A DNA stretch of 64,000 nucleotides from Morinoia aosen (GCA_030386875.1 CM059569.1:41455842-41519841), one strand, 5' to 3'. Counted from the stretch's first letter, positions 22,006 to 34,644 are shown. Numbers and translations are program-made. Notes: generated by a model not told the origin, from the letters alone.

Positions 22006-22556
22006 TTGGAATTAGTTCATCGTACTTATAGAAGCTACGCACAGCTCGTACATTGTGGAGACCGCGAGCACTTTAACTGAAATGCGCCAAGTGATGTGTG
22101 CAGTCATGACTGTAAAAAAATCCCCGTCTCAATTTGTCCCCTGCATAATGACTCTGTAAAATTAGACGGATTTACGCGTGCAGTTATCATTGTTTCAACC
22201 ATTGCTTTCTTGGGAGAATTCCCTGATGGCTCTCATCATTTCAGAGTTGCGTAACCATCTGTTCAGAAAATGAAACTTTCTTTGAAAAAGTTTTATCCTG
22301 GATTCCCCCAAGTAAATTTCGAGAGAAAATAGAGTTTGCGTTTTACATTTTCGAAGATAAAGGTGTTTCAAAATACTCTACTTTTTGTTTACATATTTAT
22401 TACATTTTCTTTTACATATGGATATTTATATATATATGCTCTTCATAACATCTGACTCAAGTGCCTCGTTACATTCAGTGTATCAAAATAATCCCTTCAT
22501 CTTCTTGCGTTACTTGCCAAATAAGTGAAGTAATGTTACGAACTATTATTTTACCC
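22006..22556. other. No recognised feature
   Basis: AT-rich lead-in to the 19-bp array, ending in a (TA)-rich stretch at about 22420-22440. Confidence 0.5.
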
Positions 22557-25500
22557 CCAGACACCAACATTACCACCAGACACCAACATTACCATCAGAC
22601 ACCAACATTACCACCAGACACCAACATTACCACCAGACACCAACATTACCATCAGACACCAACATTACCACCAGACACCAACATTACCACCAGACACCAA
22701 CATTACCATCAGACACCAACATTACCACCAGACACCAACATTACCACCAGACACCAACATTACCACCAGACACCAACATTACCACCAGACACCAACATTA
22801 CCATCAGACACCAACATTACCACCAGACACCAACATTACCACCAGACACCAACATTACCACCAGACACCAACATTACCACCAGACACCAACATTACCATC
22901 AGACACCAACATTACCACCAGACACCAACATTACCATCAGACACCAACATTACCACCAGACACCAACATTACCACCAGACACCAACATTACCATCAGACA
23001 CCAACATTACCACCAGACACCAACATTACCACCAGACACCAACATTACCACCAGACACCAACATTACCACCAGACACCAACATTACCACCAGACACCAAC
23101 ATTACCACCAGACACCAACATTACCATCAGACACCAACATTACCATCAGACACCAACATTACCACCAGACACCAACATTACCATCAGACACCAACATTAC
23201 CACCAGACACCAACATTACCACCAGACACCAACATTACCACCAGACACAAACATTGCCACCAGACACCAACATTACCACCAGACACCAACATTACCACCA
23301 GACACCAACATTACCACCAGACACCAACATTGCCACCAGACACCAACATTACCACCAGACACCAACATTACCACCAGACACCAACATTACCACCAGACAC
23401 CAACATTACCACCAGACACCAACATTACCACCAGACACCAACATTACCACCAGACACCATCATTACCACCAGACACCAACATTACCACCAGACACCAACA
23501 TTACCACCAGACACCAACATTACCACCAGACACCAACATTACCACCAGACACCAACATTACCACCAGACACCAACATTACCACCAGACACCAACATTACC
23601 ACCAGACACCAACATTACCACCAGACACCAACATTACCACCAGACACCAACATTACCACCAGACACCAACATTACCACCAGACACCAACATTACCATCAG
23701 ACACCAACATTACCACCAGACACCAACATTACCTCCAGACACCAACATTACCATCAGACACCAACATTACCACCAGACACCAACATTACCATCAGACACC
23801 AACATTACCACCAGACACCAACATTACCATCAGACACCAACATTACCATCAGACACCAACATTACCACCAGACACCAACATTACCACCAGACACCAACAT
23901 TACCATCAGACACCAACATTACCATCAGACACCAACATTACCACCAGACACCAACATTACCATCAGACACCAACATTACCATCAGACACAAACATTACCA
24001 CCAGACACAAACATTACCACCAGACACCAACATTACCACCAGACACCAACATTACCACCAGACACCAACATTACCACCAGACACCAACATTACCATCAGA
24101 CACCAACATTACCACCAGACACCAACATTACCATCAGACACCAACATTACCATCAGACACAAACATTACCACCAGACACAAACATTACCACCAGACACCA
24201 ACATTACCATCAGACACCAACATTACCACCAGACACCAACATTACCACCAGACACCAACATTACCATCAGACACCAACATTACCACCAGACACCAACATT
24301 ACCATCAGACACCAACATTACCATCAGACACAAACATTACCACCAGACACAAACATTACCACCAGACACCAACATTACCACCAGACACCAACATTACCAC
24401 CAGACACCAAAATTACCACCAGACACCACTATTACCACCAGACACCAACATTACCACCAGACACCAACATTACCACCAGACACCAACATTACCACCAGAC
24501 ACCAACATTACCACCAGACACCAACATTACCACCAGACACCAACATTACCACCAGACACCAACATTACCACCAGACACCAACATTACCACCAGACACCAA
24601 CATTACCATCAGACACCAACATTACCACCAGACACCAACATTACCACCAGACACCAACATTACCACCAGACACCAACATTACCACCAGACACCAACATTA
24701 CCACCAGACACCAACATTACCACCAGACACCAACATTACCACCAGACACCAACATTACCATCAGACACCAACATTACCACCAGACACCAACATTACCACC
24801 AGACACCAACATTACCACCAGACACCAACATTACCACCAGACACCAACATTACCACCAGACACCAACATTACCACCAGACACCAACATTACCACCAGACA
24901 CCAACATTACCACCAGACACCAACATTACCACCAGACACCAACATTACCACCAGACACCACTATTACCACCAGACACCAACATTACCACCAGACACCAAC
25001 ATTACCATCAGACACCAACATTACCACCAGACACCAACATTACCACCAGACACCAACATTACCACCAGACACCAACATTACCACCAGACACCAACATTAC
25101 CACCAGACACCAACATTACCACCAGACACCAACATTACCACCAGACACCAACATTACCACCAGACACCAACATTACCACCAGACACCAACATTACCACCA
25201 GACACCAACATTACCACCAGACACCAACATTACCACCAGACACCAACATTATCACCAGACACCAACATTACCATCAGACACCAACATTACCACCAGACAC
25301 CAACATTACCACCAGACACCAACATTACCACCAGACACCAACATTACCACCAGACACCAACATTACCACCAGACACCAACATTACCACCAGACACCAACA
25401 TTACCACCAGACACCAACATTACCACCAGACACCAACATTACCACCAGACACCAACATTACCACCAGACACCAACATTACCACCAGACACCAACATTACC

Positions 25501-25632
25501 ACCAGACACCAACATTACCATCAGACACCAACATTACCACCAGACACCAACATTACCACCAGACACCAACATTACCACCAGACACCAACATTACCACCAG
25601 ACACCATCATTACCACCAGACACCAACACTAC
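22557..25632. repeat. 19-bp minisatellite, about 160 copies, with a local 171-bp higher-order repeat
   Basis: A 3.07-kb array of ACCAGACACCAACATTACC. The main variant is ATCAG for ACCAG, and rarer ones are ACAAAC for ACCAAC, GCC for ACC and CATCATT or CACTATT. The combination ATCAGACACA, followed by a second ACACAAAC unit, occurs at 23981, 24152 and 24323, exactly 171 bp (nine units) apart, marking a higher-order repeat of at least three copies. The 19-bp period puts every third unit in the same frame and leaves all three plus frames open (up to 1075 codons, TNITTRHQHYHQTPTLPPD cycles). The plus strand is C/A-rich with almost no G apart from CAG. Confidence 0.97.
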
Positions 25633-27014
25633 AACATGACGCCAACATTACGCGCTACAATGTTCGCAGGAAGACCAATCACGGCTGAGTGCTGCGACGC
25701 GAGTCACTCCCACACTAATCACATTAATGTCTTGTACGTTGGCTTGCTTGCGTGAGGTCGTCTTCGCGTGCTCCTAATAATATTTAACATCTTGGATCAT
25801 TCGCAATCTATTCCATTTGTTCGTTGGGTGGAAAATTTGTCCAGACAAGAATTTAATGGATGCACGAGGTGGCGCAAAGTCACTTCACCTTTTTGAACAT
25901 TTATTACCTGACAGCTAATGCAGTTTCATAGATGCGTTGCATGCGATATGAAAGTGAAAATATTTAAGTTTCATCCTGTATCAATGATACGGATTTGAAA
26001 AATGTTTAAAATGGTGAAGTGACTTTTGCTCACACCTTGGGGTGAGCAAAACTTTAAGTGCGATGGCGGGAGCTAATAAGACTCTAATGTTTTTCATATT
26101 TTCATATGTTGGATAAACTTGCGTGAGTAAAAATAAACGTCAGCATTACATTCGAGCGAGCCGTAGTGTCGGCACCAAAACTGCAGTCTAATTTGGACGT
26201 CACAAAAAAAGATATATCATCCGAGTTCATTAGCGAAATCAAATAAGGTGAAAGCGCTGCTCTGGAATCATTTGATTATTTTCAAGTTTTGCGCAGATTT
26301 TTGTTTGACTTTGCCAGTACTTCTTGAAGTTATTTGAATAAATGGGAAATTTGAATCTACGGCATCTCTCCAGAATTTTTAAGAAACTAATTTCATGACT
26401 TCCATGTAGAAAAAAATAATTAAATCTAGTTAGTCACATTACGAACTCTCTGCTTTTTTTAGTATACCTCATTTACAATTGCAGAATTTTAATAAATATT
26501 AACACAATCACTGCTATTAACTGGCGAATGTCACATGAGAGTTGTGTTTCAAAAGTCAGAGTCAATTTTCTCGGCAAAACTATTTAGTAATTATCTTACC
26601 AGCATCATACGCAGGAAGGCAAAATTGCCCGTTTACAGGTTAATGATGGCGGTGATGCCTGGGTTTGATACACGCATCGCTAGGCTTGAGCTCCTTTAAA
26701 ATATACAAGGTGTCCTCAAAAAACGTATCCACTGATTTTATATTTTGATAATGTGTATCTATGATACTGTAGGAAAGTTTTAATCAATTCAGATATGTTT
26801 ATTAAATTTAAATCCCTCATAAGCGTAGCTTTAATGAAAAATGACAAAAAAATAGTGAGTCATAGATTCTTAATCAGTGAACACATTTTCGTGAATACTT
26901 TTTATAGAATATGTTATTGAAAACACGCAGTCTCCCTGCAATGGAATGACAAGAGGTCTTGACCGAGTGAACTTTGATGATTGCTTTATTTGCTGCAAAA
27001 AATACCCCTGTTCC
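25633..27014. other. No recognised gene
   Basis: AT-rich. A segment from about 26705 (TACAAGGTGTCCTCAAAAAA) resembles the ends of TA-flanked MITEs such as that at 44009, but I cannot find a matching second terminus. Confidence 0.5.
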
Positions 27015-27200
27015 ACCGTATGCCCCACAAAAACCCGAACTGAGTATTTATTTTCCCATATTAGTAATACCATCATGATGATACCCGTAGCAGTAATATG
27101 ATTATAAATTTACTTGAAAATTATGATGGTATTACTGGTGTTACTGATAAGGGAAACATGAAAATAAATTCTCGGTTCGGGTTTTTGTGAGACATACGGT
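27015..27200. mobile_element. TA-type MITE, family B, copy 1
   Basis: A 186-bp element with about 60-bp terminal inverted repeats. The left end is ACCGTATGCCCCACAAAAAC and CCGAACTGAGTATTTATTTTC; the right end, reverse-complemented, is ACCGTATGTCTCACAAAAAC and CCGAACCGAG. The inner TIR parts carry AATACCATCATGAT against ATGATGGTATTACT. It is homologous to the copy at 52699-52894. No ORF. Confidence 0.85.
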
Positions 27201-27698
27201 ATAGGATGTTGAGAAAATACTACTGAAAGCTGCTCAGCCTCTTCACACGAAGCTGATATTCTAACTTGTAGCCTTCACCGGCACACAGTCAGTCTCAATA
27301 ATAACTGCGTTGTTCTGGTCACTTGAAATGAAGAGATCATTCAGATGCATTACGTAAAATACGTAGATACGCACAAAGAAGAAACTTCTTCAATCAATCT
27401 AAATTTCTCATTTCTCAGTCACTGTGACCAACCTTCATAAGTACTCATAAGTTTTAATCCAAGTATTGAGATAAATCATCATATTTGCCATTCGAGCAGC
27501 TAATCACTCACTGAGTTTCTCCCAGCACTTTGACGAAGCAGCACACCTCATACAAGACAAAGTTCTCAGGTCACTAGGCGGTAATTTTTGCAGCACATCA
27601 CTCAACTCAACTAAGAAACTAGAGGATGTATTAGGAAATTTATTTAGATGCTCTTTGTTTCTCATTGGAAAAGGAAAAATCAGATCATGACCCAGTTC
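27201..27698. other. No recognised feature
   Basis: AT-rich sequence between two MITEs with no ORF. Confidence 0.5.
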
Positions 27699-27702
27699 TT
27701 GA

Positions 27703-27985
27703 AACTTTGACCGTAACTTGTTCCACCGGTGACCAAATTTTATAATGCTCCTAACCGATCAATAGTTCCGAACTCAAATTTCACATATACCTAATTGAAA
27801 CTAAACGAAGCCAAGATCCAGTTAATGTTTTTTAAATTGTTCGCTACAAATGACTATAAATTTGAGTTGAATACTGAACTAGAAAGCAAACTCCAGTTAA
27901 ATTTTTTCACGTTGTTTGATACAATCGACTGTATACATCTTTGAGTTGAATGTTTAACTTCAGTTTAGCCAACTACTGTTAAAGT
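27703..27985 (+). mobile_element. piggyBac-like MITE, family A, copy 3 (diverged)
   Basis: From TTGA (27699-27702) the sequence AACTTTGACCG, then TTCCACCGGTGACC, TTTATAATGCTCCTAACCGA, AACTAAACGAAGCC and AGATCCAGTTAATG follows the order seen in copies at 1384, 6762 and 35260. It appears longer than the others, with a repeated AGTTGAAT..AACT..CAGTTA segment near the right end, possibly an internal duplication. The right boundary is uncertain. Confidence 0.55.
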
Positions 27986-28101
27986 ATTATGTGATTCTTT
28001 GAATACAACTGACGACCCAACTGAGGGTTGAATGAATGCATAGTCCCAGGGAATAAAACGCAATACTCGCCCTCCATATCATTCAAAGCCGGTTTCAATT
28101 T

Positions 28102-28629
28102 TTGGATTATAGTGACTCTAACAACTATACAGAGAACTATAACTTGTACAAATTTACAATTGGATCTTTCTTATTCTTCAAAGATGACCTTCCCAAGGGC
28201 TTGAAATCATATCTCATTTATGAATTTAGTTGTGCACCTTGCGCATCGCGGTATGTGGGAACAACCCACCGAGCATTATTTATGAGAGTCGCTGAGCGTG
28301 CCGGAAAAAGTCATCGCCCGTTAGGAGCACCTTCTCATTCCAACATAAGGCAGCTTTGTGAACAAATTGTCAGTAACGACCAATTTAAAATTATGGATTA
28401 TGCTTCAAATTCTCGGGAGCTGCGCATGATAGAGTCACTGTATGTAAACAAATTAAAACCGGCCCTGGATCATGCGACATCCGTGAAGAGGACACGGTAC
28501 CGAAAGGATGGCGGCTGTCGCCTCATCAATTCTAAGATTAACGATCATGGCGAAGTAGTGCTGAATTTATTTCACAAACGTCGCCCACTCGTGCAAAATC
28601 ATATCATATTAGGAGCTGCATGTCAGTAA
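28102..28629 (+). pseudogene. Penelope-like element endonuclease (GIY-YIG) fragment
   Basis: A 175-codon open frame whose first codon is TTG, so it is probably 5-prime truncated. Residues 36-53 (SYLIYEFSCAPCASRYVG) carry the C-x2-C pair and the Y-V-G of the GIY-YIG fold as found in Penelope-like elements. R62 (MRVAER), E111 (IESLYVNK) and the KPALD segment (residues 119-123) fall where the family has its catalytic Arg, Glu and a conserved Asn; here Asp replaces the Asn. PSHSNIR (77-83) matches the conserved inter-motif segment. The basic tail after residue 125 is not part of the core domain. No reverse transcriptase lies upstream. Very likely a dead fragment of a retroelement nuclease. Confidence 0.8.
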
Positions 28630-28773
28630 CATGTAATCGTGCCCGCTTGTAAATTAGGCATCAACGAAAATATTATCATAATATAAGAAATGTTTCCAAA
28701 ATAATTGTTTGAGTTGAAAGTAAATAAGCACATGCCAAACATTTCACCCTGACTGATTGTAATGATCTGTAGC

Positions 28774-28866
28774 TGAGCCAAGCACAATGCGTGTGTTGCT
28801 TCCAAGCACAATGTGCATGTTGCATCCAAGCAAAATGAGTGTGTTGCTTCCAAGCACAGTAAGCTT
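28774..28866. repeat. 30-bp tandem repeat, 3 copies
   Basis: Units of CCAAGCACAATG plus CGTGTGTTGCTT, with variants GTGCATGTTGCAT and AGTGTGTTGCTT. A partial fourth copy ends at CCAAGCACAGTAAGC. Confidence 0.85.
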
Positions 28867-28899
28867 GGCAGGAAATTGAGTGTCGCCACGACCAGGATC

Positions 28900-29566
28900 A
28901 CGACGAGACGATGTCTCCTGCTTATTCCTCCGCCACATTCAAATGACCGACACGCTTCATGTCCTCGTTATGAAATCAAATGAAGATTATTTACCCTTAA
29001 AAATTATAGGTAGCTAGTGCAACAATATTCGCATAACTCTAATGTGTCGCGTGATGTAATGGGGAAACCTAAATGAACATTATTTTAATCCTATGTATTT
29101 TAGAAATTAACCATGAAGAATGAGGAGCTACCTCCTCGTTCACTTCTTCTCCTCAGTCAACTTCAACACAAATAATTTTTCATCAATGATAAAGCGCTGA
29201 AACTTTCTGTCAAATCCATTGACTGATGCTTGATCGTTCCAATGCTTCTTAACTTGATGGCTTATTGGGCATTTGAAGAAAAACTTCTTCATGTTTCCTT
29301 CAAACTGCTCATCGAAAATTTTGAAAAAATTTCAGATATTGTTACAAATAATTAATTTCACAGGAGAATAATCTTAACTATTGAAACTAGCCTAAGATTT
29401 AGAATATCCGCCCACAGAATCGTCTAATGGCTGTTCGCTTATTTACCAAGTTTTGGCTTCAAATCCGAATCGTTCCAATTCAATTCATCCTTGATACATG
29501 AAACAGGTTTGTTTCTGACAGGTGTGATGGATAGGGCACCGCCAACATGGATATTTAGAGCTAACT
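28900..29566. other. No recognised feature
   Basis: AT-rich DNA. No ORF with a recognisable domain. Confidence 0.5.
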
Positions 29567-29570
29567 TTAA

Positions 29571-29748
29571 CACGTTGACTGCTATGGGTTGTGCTGAAGT
29601 TCAATATTCAACCCAAACTTTAAGTCAAAAGTTTTTAGCAACTTTTCAGATGCCAAACATATACTGGGTTTATTAAATACCATCAATTTTGAAAGACTTT
29701 TAAAATTTCTATAATGGCCCATCGATGGGTCGTTTCGCAAGCAACGTA
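29571..29748 (+). mobile_element. piggyBac-like MITE, family C, copy 1, with TTAA target duplication
   Basis: A 178-bp element flanked by TTAA on both sides (29567-29570 and 29749-29752). The ends are CACGTTGACTGCTATGGG and, reverse-complemented from the right, TACGTTGCTTGCGAAACG. A subterminal palindrome CCCATCGATGGG lies about 20 bp inside the right end. It aligns with the copy at 40436-40650. No coding capacity. The exact TTAA duplication and terminal CACGTTGACTGC are the evidence for a piggyBac-type origin. Confidence 0.82.
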
Positions 29749-30395
29749 TTAATATTTTGGGAGGAATGCTTGACTTTATTATTTTGGGAGGAATGCTTGA
29801 CTTTTATATTTTGGGAGGAATGCTTGACATTAATATTTCGGGAGGAATGTTTGACATTAATATTTTGGGAGGAATGTTTGACATTAATATTTTGGGAGGA
29901 ATGCTTGACATAAATATTTTGGGATGAATGCTTGACATTAATATTTTGGGAGGAATGCTTGACATTAATATTTTGGGAGGAATGTTTGACTTTAATATTT
30001 CGGGAGGAATGTTTGACAGTAATATTTTGGAAGGAATGCTTGACTTTGATATTTTCGAAGCAATGCTTGACTTTAATATTTTGAGAGGAATGCTTGACTT
30101 TAATATTTTGGGAGGAATGTTTGACAGTAATATTTTGGGGGAATGCTTGACTTTGATATTTTGTAAGGAATGCTTGACAGTAATATTTTGGGGGAATGCT
30201 TGACTTTGATATTTTGGAAGGAATGCATGACATAAATATTTTGGGAGGAATGCTTGACATTAATATTTTGGGAGGAATGCTTGACTTTAATATTTTGGGA
30301 GGAATGTTTGACAGTAATATTTTGGAAGGAATTCTTGACTTTAATATTTTGAGAGGAATGCTTGACTTTAATATTTTGAGAGGAATGCTTGATTA
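29749..30395. repeat. 27-bp minisatellite, about 24 copies
   Basis: Tandem units of AATATTTTGGGAGGAATGC then TTGACNTT, with variants GTTTGACAGT, GGAAGGAAT and GAGAGGAAT. Some units are one or two bases short (GGGGGAATGC), breaking the frame. Open frames on both strands, up to 183 codons, are array artefacts. The first unit begins immediately at the right TTAA of the neighbouring MITE, and most units themselves contain TTAA. Confidence 0.95.
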
Positions 30396-30616
30396 TGTTG
30401 TAAGGGTGCCTTTGAAAGCAGCTGAGCTGAAGCAGGACTCAATGGCAGTCTCCTTGTTTCATGTTCTTGAATGCTCGTGGCGTGGTGCTGACGTCAGCAC
30501 AATTGTTTTCTTGCCTGCAAAGACCTTAAGGGTGTGCGAGTGCTGCAACTGGGATTTATTTTAACGTAGGAAACTTCCTAATGCTTGTGTGTGTATCAAA
30601 TGAATCATTTGTTACA

Positions 30617-30752
30617 GCTAGTGACATGGGTATTACGATACTTATGTGAGTGTATCAAGTAAGGATCCTTACTTTAAGATAATTTAAAAGCCAAAGATGT
30701 GTTGTGCGTTTCGTCTTTATTGAAAATAAACCGTTTTCTGTTTTATTTTTAT
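30617..30752 (+). repeat. Dispersed repeat D, copy 1 (uninterrupted)
   Basis: CTAGTGACATGGGTATTACG, ATACTTATGTGAGTGTATCAA, CCTTACTTTAAGAT, then AAAATAAACCGTTTTCT. The same order occurs at 42989-43265, where a hairpin MITE interrupts it after CTAGTGACATG. Its element class is unknown. Confidence 0.7.
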
Positions 30753-33335
30753 TTTTCTTGCGTCTCCTTCTGAAGACCGCCAGAGGATGCCTTCGAATGT
30801 CGTGTGTTTTGACGACTGACATAAAGGACAATCTTCATTGTGATCTATAGCTTTATACAAATTTAGTATAATAAATTCTATATACCAATGTGAATCTAAG
30901 GATGAAATTTATATGTAAACCAGTTGTTCAACGAATACATTTTTGGATGATCTAAAATTCGCTCTGTAATTGTATGATTCGTTAAAGACAGATTTATCTA
31001 GAGAAATATTTTGAAGAGGTGTCATTTCATAAATTTATCCATGAATAGTCACAAAATACTAACATTTTTTTGATGATTTTCTCCGATGGGAGGTGAACAG
31101 GTTAATAGTAACAACAATACCAATAATATTATTTCAATTGATTAGCATAAATAGTACAGAGTAATAATAACAATGTAGGTAATATTGTCTCTATTGATTA
31201 GAGCGTACACTTACTCAGCATTGGAACTGATCTCCGTTTATCCCGAAAACAAAACAGACAAGAAAACAATCAAATAAGCAATTATTCGAATTTTTATGGA
31301 AGGTTTTCAATTCGCTTTGGTTACTTAGAAGACGACATCAGAGGCCGAGTGACTACAATTCTGTCAGGCCATGCTGCCTTACGTTCTAAAGAAATCATGT
31401 GTCCAATACATTCTTTGAAGTTTTTAGTGCTTAGTCACTTGGAATAATCATTTCCTTTTGCTTCCTGACTTAACCTCCTCGTGAAATTCATTTCCCATAC
31501 CCCAAGGAAGAACAATGCGCTCCAGAAAAGTATCGTTTGAAAAGGATGTAATAAAGAATTCGTGATCATGTAGTCTTCCCTCGCAAGAACATTATTAGAC
31601 GGCGGGCATAGAAGCGGAAACGAATAACTTTCTTTTTCCATTCATTTTCAATTCCCGCATTGAATTAATTCAAAGGGGGATCTGTCCTAAATTTTTGGGC
31701 TGTTCCGGACCTGTAGCTTTATTGTCTGGACTTGGAAAGGTTGTGTTGATGAGTAGTACTTTGGCCGACCATTTGTTAATCTGGACCTAGAGGCTATTTT
31801 GTAGGTGTGTTAGTGTTCGGCAAGTGCTTCAATAAAACAATAAACTCTTTTTCTGGAAAGAACATCGAAGACTTATTCCAGCATTGAATAGCCTCATGTC
31901 TTTCGTTTTGAAATCTTTGTTTTACAAGGGGAATGTTTTGTGCAATATTCTTTGCAGTTGATTCTGTTTTTTCTCTTTATTTGAGTTTTTCCTCATGATT
32001 GAAATTGAATTTCATTGCATTACAATCTCTTTAACATCATTGTGCAAGTACTGGATAAGCAAACACATGCAGCATACACAAATCAATTGGACGACTCTAA
32101 AGTCTCGCACAATAAAAAACATCAATCCTAAATAGACGAAGTTGGAAGGCAATGAACTTCAGTGGCAGCGCGCCTCACAAAGCTCACCTGAAATCTATAC
32201 GCTGTCATTCAGTCTACCTGAATTATATAAATTCTAATACAAGTTTAAGGACAGGTCGATCCCAGCTCGAAGTGCGGGACAAATCAGAGCTGCAGTGTTG
32301 CATTGGGGCAGAGAGCTTTGTCTTATGCAAAGCATTCCGGTCCATCACGCACCATCGATTTAGGAGCAACGGCTGACTGCTAAAATCGCCTAGCTCGAAT
32401 GGGTAGCCTTTTATTTATGCATAGGATACCCGAAGTTTCACTAATTCACAGTAAAGGTGTAAGTATTGATAAAACTCGAGCGTGAGTGCCAGGGCTTGCT
32501 GACGTACGTTGCCTACTCCGATGACAAATATCGCCATTCAAGTCAGTTACTGCACTGGATAGCCTGCATTCCAGTTAACTAGTGCTCTGGTATTGGGCAT
32601 TTGAATCCTATTGTCCTTGCTAAAGTAGCTTTGATGAAGTTGGGAATAGCGGATGGACATTTGCTGCTCGAAAAAACATTTGTGGACATTTGTTGCTTTA
32701 AAAGATTGTGTGTGTTTGCATACTTGAGAATCTCAAAAGTTTTACGTTCAAACATCTCATTTATGTGAAACCATATTAAAATCTTGAGCCTCAGGAACAA
32801 AAAATATTCTGACGGCAAGTAGAAACATCAAATTTCATTTCCTGCAGAACGAAGTTATTTCATTCCTGAGATTATTCTTTTGTGGACATGATTAGTATTT
32901 GCCTAGAATTGGTTTCGTAAATGCCGCTAGGATTTTGAAAAGTTGTTATGTGAAATTCTCCGATTGTTTTTAGCTCTGGGCCTGATGATGCTGGAATATT
33001 GGGGAAAGTCTGCTGTCAGCATTAATGATTTTGTTTCCGTCATTAGAGTCCATATTGTCGCTTCTTCCTGCAAAAGTGTCTGAAATTTCCAATATATACT
33101 TTAATTTTCAGTATTACCATAAATTAGAGTTTTTGAATTTATATTTAACATGTTTGTTACATTCCCGTCTATTTACGGAAGTTCCTGCAGTTTCATAAGG
33201 AAAAAAGATTTATAAAATTCATTCTGAATATGCAGCCATAGTTATAGTTACCACACAACTAATTTTCAATGTCGATAGATTTTCATGAGATGTATTCAAA
33301 GTCATCGCAGATTTTTCCTTGATGTTAGAAATGCC
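30753..33335. other. No recognised gene
   Basis: About 2.6 kb of AT-rich DNA. Open frames at 31435-31641, 32152-32376 and 32579-32818 have no recognisable domain. CTGATGATG at about 32986 was examined as a ribozyme core and rejected. Confidence 0.5.
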
Positions 33336-33420
33336 GGTGTCAAATTCTCTCGTCATGTTATCGAAAACAGAGGGGAGTCAGAGTTAGTTAAATACTGGTT
33401 CTTTTATCCGTAGACTTTTA
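33336..33420 (+). repeat. Solo copy of one arm of the 34-kb hairpin
   Basis: GTCAAATTCTCTCGTCATG, TTATCGAAAACAGA, GTCAGAGTTAGTTAAATAC and TTTTATCCGTAGACTTTT match, in order, the right arm of the hairpin at 34161-34580 read on the minus strand. Confidence 0.8.
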
Positions 33421-34160
33421 TAGCGACTCGTGATCCACCTGTTAATTTTTTTTACATTTTTCGTTCTAGTCATATCCGAAATCATACTGACCTAAGTGAA
33501 AGCAACAGAGTGTTCAAGAGTCAGAAATGAATACAGGTTAATTTGAAAGTTGAAGGCGTTCTCCTGAGAGACACTTCTAAATAGAAATATTCTAACGAAG
33601 CAACAGAGTTCTTATTGAATGTTGCTCTTTCTTCATGGGATATGTTCAGTTAAAAATTCTTCTGTGGTACACCTCAAAATATTGCATCTGTAGTGAATAC
33701 GAACATATACATTTAGGCATACAGTTGATTTTCGAATTAATTTATAATTTTCCTTCAGTAAAAGAATTAAGCTTGATAAACCTACCCTTGGGGAAGGCCC
33801 TGAATTTTGCAGAAATTTTACGCTCCATACTGATAAATAAGCTTAAGTGGCTTAGCTAGTTTGAAATATTGAGTATTTTAATACTACCGTGTATAAAGGT
33901 AACACGTTTACTGCTCTATAAAAGTCTTTTGTCAGTACCCCATCAGGCACACCTCTCAGAGACAAATCTGTTTCATGTATATCAAAGGCGATTAAAGGTT
34001 ACTCTAAGAGTCGTGATTGAAGGCAATTGACATCAATACTACGATACAAACGGGGCAATGCAAGTTTATTAACATCCACAAAAGGATAAAAGATTAAAAA
34101 TTTATTTATAATGTCACACCATGGTAGAAATAAATTCATGTAGTTCATGTAGTTCAAGTA

Positions 34161-34580
34161 GTTTATGTAGAAATAAATTTCAGCGTCGATAGTTTCTCAA
34201 AATAAATAGCCTTAGCCCTGATTGATTTTCCTGAGTTATGAGCTTTTAATATAAAATGCTACCTATCAAAGCCTTATTCCTTGCTATTATTTTCAAGTTC
34301 TCTCGTATTATGGACAACTCATGTGTCGAAATTAGTTAAATACTGGTTATTTTATCCGTGGACTTTTTCGAACCATTTTTCCCGATGGATGGGTAATTGA
34401 GAAAATGGCTGGAAAAAGTCCACGGAAAAAAGAACCAGTATTTAACTAACTCTGACCATTCAGTTTTCGATAACATAACCAGAGAATTTGACTTACAACT
34501 TAAATGAAAGATTAACTAGGGCTTATGCTACTTCTTATGAGAAGCTTTTGATGCTGAAATTTATTCCTACATGATATATT
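34161..34580. repeat. 0.4-kb imperfect hairpin (inverted repeat)
   Basis: The left arm (34161-34380) and right arm (34402-34580) are imperfect reverse complements around a 21-bp loop (34381-34401). The closest parts are AGTTAAATACTGGTT and ATCCGTGGACTTTTT on the left against AAAAAGTCCACGGA and AACCAGTATTTAACT on the right. Outer parts share AATAAATTTCAGC and AGCCTTAGCCCT/AGCATAAGCCCT. It may be a foldback or MITE-type element; ends and target duplication are unclear. Confidence 0.82.
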
Positions 34581-34644
34581 CAAATTACACTCCCCTACAG
34601 CAAATTCTGGCTCATACAGCAAGAAAAATATCTTATTTTATTCG

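Noticed and set aside
22557..25632. CRISPR-like array
   Set aside because: Units are contiguous 19-bp repeats with no unique spacers, in a eukaryotic context; the same holds for the other arrays.
22461..25755. 1075-, 833- and 769-codon open frames in the 19-bp array as a repetitive His/Thr/Pro-rich protein
   Set aside because: All three plus frames are equally open because the unit lacks stops; a 19-bp period rotates frame, and there is no non-repeat coding sequence on either side.
26701..26870. MITE starting TACAAGGTGTCC
   Set aside because: Only one terminus-like end; no matching inverted end or target duplication found.
32984..33020. CTGATGATG followed by GGGGAAAG as a hammerhead core
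   Set aside because: No stem II can be formed between the two boxes.
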